Positions 1-7,025 of a DNA stretch of 37,882 nt are shown in pieces (position 1 is the stretch's first letter; every line of letters starts with the position of its first letter). The position numbers and the translations under genes are program-made. The notes under the pieces are model-generated. The model searched no databases and was not told where the DNA came from. It worked only from the letters and a program-made list of their open reading frames with translations. The stretch comes from Oscillospiraceae bacterium. Its GTDB lineage: Bacteria > Bacillota > Clostridia > Oscillospirales > Ruminococcaceae. The stretch is from the NCBI GenBank assembly GCA_017399625.1, contig JAFQBT010000131.1, forward strand, positions 1-37,882. Direction: 5' to 3'.

Positions 1-38
1 AAAAATTCCGTGCTCGAATTTGAGCACGGAATTTTTTT
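1..38. terminator. Bidirectional intrinsic terminator
   Basis: Near-perfect inverted repeat: AATTCCGTGCTC, a short AATT-rich loop, then GAGCACGGAATT, flanked by an A-run on the left and a T-run on the right. It can therefore terminate in both directions. It lies just past the 3' end of the leftward integrase fragment. Confidence 0.85.
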
Positions 39-50
39 ATCGGTCGAAAG

Positions 51-272
51 CTAATTTGAACTTGGAACAAATCCTTTCATAACTTTCTCATAAGCTTCTG
101 CGGTTTGCTGAATATTTGGGAGAATTTCTTCTTCACGAAGTTCCGACGGTGCAACCCAGATGCTTGTCCGGGTTATTGGATTTCCGTTGGGATCATTTCC
201 AAGATTGAATTTGATTTTGAAAGAGCGGGGTCCATTTTTGTTTGTCCTTTTTAATTCCTGAATATATGGCAT
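51..272 (-). CDS. Tyrosine integrase N-terminal arm-binding domain fragment (73 aa)
   Basis: The 73-residue product (MPYIQELKRT...) resembles only the first 60-70 residues of clostridial tyrosine integrases: the small three-strand arm-type DNA-binding domain (strand pattern RSFKIKFNLGNDPNGNPITR) followed by an amphipathic helix. It then stops, with no core-binding or catalytic domain. I chose the ATG at 272 because AAGGAGG lies 8 bases upstream; an upstream in-frame extension has no ribosome site. It is followed by a terminator. It is either a decayed integrase or a stand-alone small DNA-binding protein. The TTGGCGTA repeats just upstream of its start look like the sites such a domain would bind. 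A C-terminal integrase fragment in the same orientation lies at 36633-36788. Confidence 0.6.
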   Translation of the reverse strand: MPYIQELKRTNKNGPRSFKIKFNLGNDPNGNPITRTSIWVAPSELREEEILPNIQQTAEAYEKVMKGFVPSSN

Positions 273-307
273 GTTAAAAACCTCCTTGTTGGATTTTTTG
301 TTTTGGT

Positions 308-359
308 TTGGCGTATGAAAATTTAAATTAGGCATTAATTGGCGTAAATGTGGCGTAAA
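308..359 (+). repeat. TTGGCGTA repeats, possible integrase arm sites (left)
   Basis: Three copies of (T/G)TGGCGTA(T/A) occur at 308-317, 339-348 and 350-359; the last two are spaced 11 bases, one helical turn. They lie directly upstream of the integrase N-terminal fragment. The same octamer recurs three times at 35056-35087. Confidence 0.5.
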
Positions 360-409
360 TAAGAGGAAAATCCACTTTTGACGGTTTAAAAACCGCATAA
401 ACAAGCCCC

Positions 410-439
410 TTGAAAATCCCCTTATATATGTAGTATAGT
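410..439 (+). promoter_or_regulatory. Putative sigma-A promoter of the BspA-like gene
   Basis: TTGAAA (410-415), 18-base spacer, TATAGT (434-439). It lies 38 bases before the ATG at 477, which has CCGGAGG as ribosome site. Confidence 0.5.
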
Positions 440-476
440 ATATATTATATTTATTGTTTTCCGGAGGTTTTTAATA

Positions 477-3400
477 ATGAAACGGTTTTGGAAAATATTT
501 ATATGCGCCTTTGCGGCGATTCTGATTATCTGCGGTTTTGAAACGGAAGCAAAAGCCGCCGCAGGAGGAAGCTGCGGTTCGGGAGTAAACTGGAGTTATG
601 AAAACGGAACCCTCACCATTTCCGGAAGCGGAAGAATGAAAGATATGAGCCGCAATTCCCAACCCTGGGGCGCATACAAAAATTCCGTCACAAACATTGT
701 GATAGAAGAGGGGATAACCTATATCGGAACGGAAGCTTTCTATGAGATGGCGAACGTAAAAACCGCCTCGCTTCCGGATACCCTTACCGAAATAGGCGAT
801 GCCGCTTTCTGCTGGTGCGAAGGACTTCAGATAATTGATATCCCTGGAAGCGTAAAAGTAATCGGAGAAGCCGTTTTCTGGTGCTGTCTTGACCTTACCG
901 AAGTAACCTTCCACGAAGGGCTTGTTGAAATTGAAAAAGAAGCCTTCAACTCCTGCCGCCTTCTCACAAGGGTTGATTTTCCGGAAAGCCTTGAAAAAAT
1001 CGGATATTGGACTTTCGGAGGATGCAGCGATCTGCTCCATGTTTCTATGCCCGGAGTAAAGGACCTTGGCGAAAGCTGTTTTTCCGCTTGTACAAAACTT
1101 GTTTCTGTGGAGCTGGGAAAAGAACTGGAAGATATCAAAACAAGCGCTTTTGCTTATTGTTACGCACTGCGGAATATTGTTATTCCCGGTTCTGTGGATT
1201 CTGTCGGCGATACTGCTTTTTATCTTTGCGAATCCCTTGGAACAATAAAATTCACAGGTTCAGTTCCGGAAATTTCCGAAACCGCTTTTATCGGAGTTTA
1301 TGCCGAAGGAAAATATCCGGAATGCAACACTGAATGGGAAACGGTTTACGGAAACGGTTTCGGCGGAACCATAAGCTGGGGTCCGTATTCCGTTTCGGAC
1401 CACGTTTATTCCGAAAGCGTTGTTGAAGAAACCTGCCTTCGCTGGGGATATACCGTTCATACCTGCGCCGACTGCGGCGAATATTATATGAGCGATTATC
1501 ATTCCGCTATTGGTCACGATTGGGACGGAGGAGTTGTTTCCGGAAGCAAAACAACCTATACCTGCCAAAGATGCGGTCTGCAGAGATTTGAATACAGCAT
1601 TTCCGGAACCTGCGGTTCAAACGCCCGTTGGGTTCTTGATACTGAAGAGGGAACGCTCAGCATCACCGGAACGGGAGGAATTACTTCCAACAGTGGTTTT
1701 AAAAATTATAAAGACAGCATCCGCTTTGTCACCATAGCATCAGGAATAACCTCCATAGGCGCGGAAACCTTTTTTGAATTTGAAAAAATCGAAAGCATCG
1801 AAATTCCGGATACGGTAAAAAGCATCGGAATGCAGGCTTTCGTCTGGTGCAGCAGCCTTAAGGAAATAATCGTTCCGGAAGGGGTTACCGCCATTTATGA
1901 CAGCACCTTCTGGGGTTGCCAGTCCCTTGAAAAACTTGTTCTTCCCTCAACTCTTAAGTCCATCGGTGAGGATTGTTTTTATAAGTGTGACAGCCTTAAA
2001 TCTCTTTATATTCCGGACAGCGTTGATTCCATTTCGGAACTTGCGTTCTGGTATTGCCGGGGACTTGAGGAAGTCAATATCCCGAAGGGAATAAAAAGAA
2101 TCCCCACCGACTGTTTTTCAAGCTGCACCGGTCTTAAAACGGTTCATATGCACGATGAAATCGAAATTATAGGCGAGGACGCTTTCGACGGCTGCAGCGC
2201 CCTTACGGAAATAACGATTCCGGAATCCGTCCATACAATTGAAAGTGGCGCATTCTGGGGATGCACTTCCCTTAAGGAGATTATAGTTCCCGGTTCAGTG
2301 ATGAGAATCGATGAATATGCTTTCGGAAACTGCGCAAGCCTTAAAAATATAAAGTTCACCGGAAATCCTCCGGCTTTTCAGGAAAACGTTTTTGCTAACA
2401 CAAAAACAAACGCACTTTACAGGGAGGGAAGCAGCGACTGGCATCCTTCCATCCGTCTGCAGTACGGCGGAACGATAACCTGGAAAACCTTCAGCACTGT
2501 CGGGCATCCGTTCGCTTCGGAAGTTGTTGCGCCACGGTGCGAACAATGGGGATACACAAAATATTCCTGCATCGACTGCGACGAATATTATATGGCGGAT
2601 TATACCGACCCCATCGGTCACGACTGGGTTTTCTCCCATTCCGCATCAAATTACAGCATCTATATCTGCAATAACTGCGGCGGAGAAAAAAAGGTTTATG
2701 AAGTCGGCGGAAGCTGCGGCTCCGGTCTTTACTGGAAACTGAATACGGACGAGGGTGTCCTTAAAATATACGGTTCCGGTTCAATGAACAATATGGGAAG
2801 GGATTCCCAGCCCTGGGCAAGTTACCGTGAAAGCATCACAAAAGTAATAATCGAATCCGGCGCAAGGTCCATCGGAAGCTATGCTTTTTATGAGCATCCG
2901 GCGCTGATATCCGTTGAAATTCCGGATACGGTAAAAAGCATCGGTCTCGGTGCTTTTGCATGGAGCCAGCTGCTTGATGAAATTACGATTCCGGATGGTG
3001 TCACTTCAATTCCGGAGGACTGCTTCTGGGCATGCACCGCTCTTAAAATAATAAATCTTCCGGATTCCATCCGTACAATAGGGCAGGGCGCTTTCTATTA
3101 CACTGCAATAACCTCAATAAATCTTTCGGACAAAATCACCGATATGGGCGAGGATGCCTTCTGGTACTGCACGAATCTTAAATCCGTAAAAATCCCGAAA
3201 AATGTAACGGTCCTTCGGGAAACGATTTTTTCAAGCTGCTCAAGCCTAACTTCCGTCACCCTCCATGACAACATAACGGAAATCCAGCGGAGTGCTTTTT
3301 CACACTGCAAATCCCTCACTTCCATAACACTTCCGAAAAAGCTGAAAATTCTCGGCGAAAGCTCTTTCAGCGGCGCAGGAATCACAAAAATCACATTCCC

Positions 3401-4046
3401 GGAGAATCTGCGTACCATTGACGGCTATGTTTTCGGCGGCAGTGTAAAAGAGGTGCATTTCCTCGGAAACGCTCCGGAGTTCGACGCAAAAACTTTTAAC
3501 GGAGCCACCGCAACGGCTTATTATCCTGCGGGAAGTTCTTCATGGAACGGAAAACTTCAGAACTACGGCGGAACGATCACATGGAATACCGAACCCTGCA
3601 ACCATCTTATTACAGAAGAGTACATTTATGATGCCACCTGCGTTCAGGAAGGATATACCGAAGTTGTCTGTTATATCTGCGGATACAGCTATATCAGCGA
3701 ATATTTCGGATTCGGCGAACACATGATGGATATATGGGAAACAATTGCTGAGCCGACGGAAACCGAACTTGGCGAACAGCAAAGACGTTGCCTGCTTTGC
3801 GGCCATACCGAAAGCAGAAAAATCAGCATCAGCGGATTTCCCATGGGCGACATCAACCTCGACGGTTCCGTCAACGTAAAAGATGCATATTATGCCCGCC
3901 TTGTTGCGGCAAAACTCATCAGACCCACCGAACAGCAGATCCTGCTCGGCGACGTTGACATTGACGGAAGAATCACTGCTCTTGATGCGAACATCATCCG
4001 CAAATTCGCGGTGAAAATCATAAAAGAAATTCCGGTTAAAACATAA
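477..4046 (+). CDS. BspA-type leucine-rich repeat surface protein with dockerin
   Basis: A 1189-residue exported protein. Residues 1-27 are a Sec signal peptide (basic start, long hydrophobic core, AKA before the cut). Three modules of about 350 residues begin near residues 30, 378 and 743. Each opens with a small beta unit (CGSG..W....G.L.I.GSG), continues with BspA/LRR_5 leucine-rich repeats (IPDSV..IG..AF..C..L), and the first two close with a Cys-rich unit of CxxCGE and GHDW type. From about residue 1121 there is a type I dockerin with two calcium loops (DINLDGSVNVKD and DVDIDGRITALD). Dockerins bind cohesins, so the protein may be tethered to a cellulosome-like scaffold; BspA-type repeats usually mediate adhesion to host or other bacteria. 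It is monocistronic, with its own promoter and terminator. The ligand is unknown. Confidence 0.88.
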   Translation: MKRFWKIFICAFAAILIICGFETEAKAAAGGSCGSGVNWSYENGTLTISGSGRMKDMSRNSQPWGAYKNSVTNIVIEEGITYIGTEAFYEMANVKTASLPDTLTEIGDAAFCWCEGLQIIDIPGSVKVIGEAVFWCCLDLTEVTFHEGLVEIEKEAFNSCRLLTRVDFPESLEKIGYWTFGGCSDLLHVSMPGVKDLGESCFSACTKLVSVELGKELEDIKTSAFAYCYALRNIVIPGSVDSVGDTAFYLCESLGTIKFTGSVPEISETAFIGVYAEGKYPECNTEWETVYGNGFGGTISWGPYSVSDHVYSESVVEETCLRWGYTVHTCADCGEYYMSDYHSAIGHDWDGGVVSGSKTTYTCQRCGLQRFEYSISGTCGSNARWVLDTEEGTLSITGTGGITSNSGFKNYKDSIRFVTIASGITSIGAETFFEFEKIESIEIPDTVKSIGMQAFVWCSSLKEIIVPEGVTAIYDSTFWGCQSLEKLVLPSTLKSIGEDCFYKCDSLKSLYIPDSVDSISELAFWYCRGLEEVNIPKGIKRIPTDCFSSCTGLKTVHMHDEIEIIGEDAFDGCSALTEITIPESVHTIESGAFWGCTSLKEIIVPGSVMRIDEYAFGNCASLKNIKFTGNPPAFQENVFANTKTNALYREGSSDWHPSIRLQYGGTITWKTFSTVGHPFASEVVAPRCEQWGYTKYSCIDCDEYYMADYTDPIGHDWVFSHSASNYSIYICNNCGGEKKVYEVGGSCGSGLYWKLNTDEGVLKIYGSGSMNNMGRDSQPWASYRESITKVIIESGARSIGSYAFYEHPALISVEIPDTVKSIGLGAFAWSQLLDEITIPDGVTSIPEDCFWACTALKIINLPDSIRTIGQGAFYYTAITSINLSDKITDMGEDAFWYCTNLKSVKIPKNVTVLRETIFSSCSSLTSVTLHDNITEIQRSAFSHCKSLTSITLPKKLKILGESSFSGAGITKITFPENLRTIDGYVFGGSVKEVHFLGNAPEFDAKTFNGATATAYYPAGSSSWNGKLQNYGGTITWNTEPCNHLITEEYIYDATCVQEGYTEVVCYICGYSYISEYFGFGEHMMDIWETIAEPTETELGEQQRRCLLCGHTESRKISISGFPMGDINLDGSVNVKDAYYARLVAAKLIRPTEQQILLGDVDIDGRITALDANIIRKFAVKIIKEIPVKT

Positions 4047-4053
4047 AATCAAG

Positions 4054-4088
4054 AAGGGTGTGGGAGGCATTGCTTTCCACACCCTTTT
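4054..4088 (+). terminator. Intrinsic terminator after the BspA-like gene
   Basis: AAGGGTGTGG pairs with CCACACCCTT across a short loop, followed by TTTTGTT. Confidence 0.85.
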
Positions 4089-4098
4089 GTTATATAAT
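4070..4098 (+). promoter_or_regulatory. Putative promoter of the MmcQ/YjbR gene
   Basis: TTGCTT (4070-4075), 17 bases, TATAAT (4093-4098). The -35 box lies inside the preceding terminator hairpin, a compact terminator/promoter overlap. Confidence 0.5.
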
Positions 4099-4129
4099 TT
4101 TTAAAAAAAGCTGAACGGAGATGTAATAA

Positions 4130-4501
4130 ATGCTCACCCGCGACGAAGCAATCGAAGCCTGCCTTGTTTTCGAGGATGCGCTGGAAGATTACCCATTCAA
4201 GGACCCCAACTGGACAATTATGCGCCACAGAAGCAACAGAAAAATGTTTGCGGCGATTTATGAACATTACGGCAAAATCTGGATCAACCTCAAGGCGGAG
4301 CCCATGACCGGCGATTTCTGGAAAAACGTTTTTCCGGCGGTGGTTCCGGCCTATCATATGAATAAAGAACACTGGATAAGTGTTATACTTGACGGAACAA
4401 TGACCGATGAGGAAATAAAACCCCTTATTGAGGATAGTTTCCTGCTCACTTCGCCGAAAAATATGCAGAAAAAGAATAAACCCATGCAAGAAAAACGGTA
4501 A
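4130..4501 (+). CDS. MmcQ/YjbR family protein
   Basis: A 123-residue protein of the MmcQ/YjbR (DUF419) family. The typical features are an N-terminal helix ending in YPF, the strand W.IMRH..NRKMFA.IYE, IW.NLK.EP, and a C-terminal YHMNKEHWISV..DG.....I..LI..S. Family members adopt a double-wing fold resembling some DNA-binding proteins, but their molecular role is not established. The ATG is preceded by GGAGATG. It has its own likely promoter, and a lipoprotein gene follows after 43 bases. Confidence 0.85.
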   Translation: MLTRDEAIEACLVFEDALEDYPFKDPNWTIMRHRSNRKMFAAIYEHYGKIWINLKAEPMTGDFWKNVFPAVVPAYHMNKEHWISVILDGTMTDEEIKPLIEDSFLLTSPKNMQKKNKPMQEKR

Positions 4502-4544
4502 TTTCTGGCACTAATATAATGAAAGCCGAAAGGAGGCCGACCTT

Positions 4545-6128
4545 ATGAAAAAAATCATTTCAATTTTGCTCGTTATATTGATGCTTTGTTCATGCGCCCA
4601 GACTGAAGAGCCGGGAATCAACCTTGAACCAAGCAAAGATTTCAAAACTCCGCCGGAGGTTAAAATTCAGTACGGAGATGTTTCGGTAAACGCAACGAAA
4701 GGAACGTATTCATGGGAATATGACAACGGCGACGGAACAATGACCGCGGTTGAAGCGGATTCTTCCCACCCGACCGCTTTTACCGAAATTGCTTCTTTTT
4801 CCGCCGGAACGGAAAAAACGGCAGAACTCCTTTTTGATGAAAGCATGATTTCTTTTGAACTTACCCGCTGGGATATGGGAAAAGATTACGTTCCCGGAAA
4901 AAACGGCGCGGAAAACAATGTTTCAGGAGAAACGGTTGACTGCGAAAACGGGGTTTTTGAAATTCCGGAAGATGAAAACGTTTATATTTACGAAATATAT
5001 GTAAAATATCCAAGCGGAAGCTGCCATTATGGTTTCCGCGTTGATTCTCCGGACGAATGGGGACTCACCCTTTCTGTTTCCGATGTGACAGCCACCGGTC
5101 TGACCGTTATCTTTACCCAGAGCGGCGGAAACCCAACCGGTGAACTTATGACCGGAAGCTATTACAGGCTTGAAAGTGCCGACGGCGAACTTGCCTATAT
5201 CGCGGAAGGGGACGTTGCCTGGACTTCCGAAGCATATATGATTCCGAAGGACGGTTCCGTTTCCATGAGCGTCAACTGGGAATGGCTCTATGGCGCTCTT
5301 GAACCGGGAACCTATAAAATATTCAAAGGCGTTTCCGATTTCCGCGGACCGGGAGATTATGATGATAAGGAATATTCCGCGGAATTTACTGTCGGCGAAA
5401 AGGCAGTTAAAAATATAAGTATCATGAAAATCGTTGATGGCGCCGAAACCGGAAATCTTGTTCTTGCAGGAGAAAACCTGGACGTTATGACCCTCAATGC
5501 AAAGAATGCGGAAATATATCTCGACGGCGAACCGGCGGATATTTCCGCGCTTATGGACGGACAGACCGTTCACATTCATCATAACGGCGAGATTCTTGAA
5601 ACCTGGCCTGCAAGCTTCGGAAAAGTTGAAAAAATCGAAGTTTTCAGCCTTGGAAGCAAGAACCAGCCCGGCGGCACTCTGTTCGACCTCTGCGGGCTCT
5701 ATTTAAAGGTTCTGGACGATCTTTGGGAAGTTGACAGCGGATTGAACGGCGGTGCGGAATACGTCAGCATCGACCTCTCAGCGGCTCCGGGAGAACTTAC
5801 CGAAGCGGAAAAATCCGCAATCGCCTGGATTTTTGAGAACAAACACGGTGTACAGGCACTCACCTTTACAATGGAGGAACTTAAAAATGAAGGCTATCTT
5901 ACCGCAGCAGGAGGTTCAAACGACCTTTATCAGTGGGATAACGGCGTGCTTTTCAGCATCACTGCAAGCGAAGATGAGGGAACCTATAACGGACTTCGGA
6001 ATGTAAAATTCAACGCTATGAAATGGCGCAGCCCTCTCGGTGCATATATCTTCAGCGATTGCTCCGCAGTCTGGCCGCAGATGGGAACCTGGACCGAATA
6101 TTCCGTCGGCGCCCACGCAATTGCATAA
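4545..6128 (+). CDS. Secreted lipoprotein with bacterial Ig-like domain
   Basis: A 527-residue lipoprotein. MKKIISILLVILMLCSC is a signal peptide with lipobox LCSC, the modified Cys being about residue 17. Residues of roughly 165-285 form an Ig-like domain of a type common in Firmicutes lipoproteins: WGLTLSV..VTATGLT..FTQSGG, GSYYRLE, W.WLYG.L.PGTYK..K, then AEFTV. The last 240 residues have alternating strand character and no motif I recognise. The start has AGGAGG upstream (GAAAGGAGGCCGACCTT). TATAAT at 4515-4520 may be a -10 box, but I see no -35 box. Expected location is the outer face of the cytoplasmic membrane. Function unknown. Confidence 0.75.
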   Translation: MKKIISILLVILMLCSCAQTEEPGINLEPSKDFKTPPEVKIQYGDVSVNATKGTYSWEYDNGDGTMTAVEADSSHPTAFTEIASFSAGTEKTAELLFDESMISFELTRWDMGKDYVPGKNGAENNVSGETVDCENGVFEIPEDENVYIYEIYVKYPSGSCHYGFRVDSPDEWGLTLSVSDVTATGLTVIFTQSGGNPTGELMTGSYYRLESADGELAYIAEGDVAWTSEAYMIPKDGSVSMSVNWEWLYGALEPGTYKIFKGVSDFRGPGDYDDKEYSAEFTVGEKAVKNISIMKIVDGAETGNLVLAGENLDVMTLNAKNAEIYLDGEPADISALMDGQTVHIHHNGEILETWPASFGKVEKIEVFSLGSKNQPGGTLFDLCGLYLKVLDDLWEVDSGLNGGAEYVSIDLSAAPGELTEAEKSAIAWIFENKHGVQALTFTMEELKNEGYLTAAGGSNDLYQWDNGVLFSITASEDEGTYNGLRNVKFNAMKWRSPLGAYIFSDCSAVWPQMGTWTEYSVGAHAIA

Positions 6129-6186
6129 AAGCCTTCCCGGAGGGGAAGGTGTTTTCGCCGTTTACGGCGAAAACGGAAGGGCTTTT
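6127..6186 (+). terminator. Branched hairpin terminator
   Basis: An outer stem AAAAGCC...GGCTTTT encloses two inner hairpins (CCTTCC/GGAAGG and TTTTCGCCG/CGGCGAAAA), a three-way-junction shape. It follows the lipoprotein stop directly. Confidence 0.65.
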
Positions 6187-6210
6187 GCGGTAACATCATT
6201 CCGAATTTTG

Positions 6211-6239
6211 TTGCACAGATAATAGCTTTATGCTATATT
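6211..6239 (+). promoter_or_regulatory. Putative promoter of the 6262 gene
   Basis: TTGCAC (6211-6216), 17 bases, TATATT (6234-6239), located 22 bases before the chosen ATG. Confidence 0.55.
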
Positions 6240-6261
6240 GAAATCAAATGGGGGGATGCGC

Positions 6262-6987
6262 ATGAATGAGTTTTTTGAAAAGAACAGAAAAGCCTGCATA
6301 ATCGGCGGAACTTTGATTTTTGCGGCGGTTTTTGCGTTTTATCTCTTTGCGCTTTTCCGTCCGGGATATTGGCACAGGGAAGTTTTTCTCTATAAAGAAA
6401 AAGCTCCTTTCGAGGGAATGAGCGTATTTTCCGGGCACGATGCGGTCAACAAAGCGGATTATGAGCTCACTATGGCAAAAGAAGGCACAACAACCTATAT
6501 GGCTTTCACCGTAAACGAAACGGAGCGAAGCTATGAGATAACCTCCGATGATTCCGAAGGAAGTTTTCCCGCGGTTGAAATTTTTGAAAACGGCGAACTT
6601 GTTTTCCGCGGAACATATATGGGTTTTCTTATGGACGAAAACGACGAACCATTTGAACCGCTTATCAGTATCGGATACGGACCATATGTTCCGACGGAGG
6701 AGGAGCTTTTTCCGTCATATAACTGGCTTTATGACGTTTCCCAACAAAGAACCGGAATCCGCGGAAACATAATTTTTCTTCCTGTGATTATAATAATTGC
6801 GGCTGTGGTTATCATTGATATGATTCATCCGGATTTACTTTGGGAGCTTAACCACAGGCTTTCTGTTGAAGGCGGAAAACCAAGCGAATTTTACCGTTCG
6901 GTGCAAAAAATCAGCTGGATTCTGGCTCCGGTTTTCATAATAATTTTTATGATAATGAGCTTTATGGCAGACATCATGTTGGCATGA
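6262..6987 (+). CDS. Three-TM membrane protein of unknown function
   Basis: A 241-residue protein with one N-terminal membrane helix (about residues 9-31), an extracytoplasmic-looking domain rich in Glu and aromatics (residues 35-165), and two C-terminal helices separated by WELNHRLSVEGGKPSEFYR. That last motif resembles the small membrane families DUF6199 and relatives, where a WxL..xxxSV..GEPSE segment lies between helices. I set the start at 6262 because GGGGGG lies 6 bases upstream; the ATG at 6256 is too close to that site and an upstream TTG has none. The gene has its own promoter and terminator. Function unknown. Confidence 0.6.
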   Translation: MNEFFEKNRKACIIGGTLIFAAVFAFYLFALFRPGYWHREVFLYKEKAPFEGMSVFSGHDAVNKADYELTMAKEGTTTYMAFTVNETERSYEITSDDSEGSFPAVEIFENGELVFRGTYMGFLMDENDEPFEPLISIGYGPYVPTEEELFPSYNWLYDVSQQRTGIRGNIIFLPVIIIIAAVVIIDMIHPDLLWELNHRLSVEGGKPSEFYRSVQKISWILAPVFIIIFMIMSFMADIMLA

Positions 6988-7021
6988 AAAAATCCCCGGA
7001 CATTTTGTCCGGGGATTTTTT
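6987..7021. terminator. Bidirectional terminator between convergent genes
   Basis: AAAAATCCCCGGAC, loop ATTTT, GTCCGGGGATTTTT. It is symmetrical and lies between the plus-strand membrane gene and the minus-strand acyl-CoA synthetase operon end. Confidence 0.9.
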
Positions 7022-7025
7022 ATGC

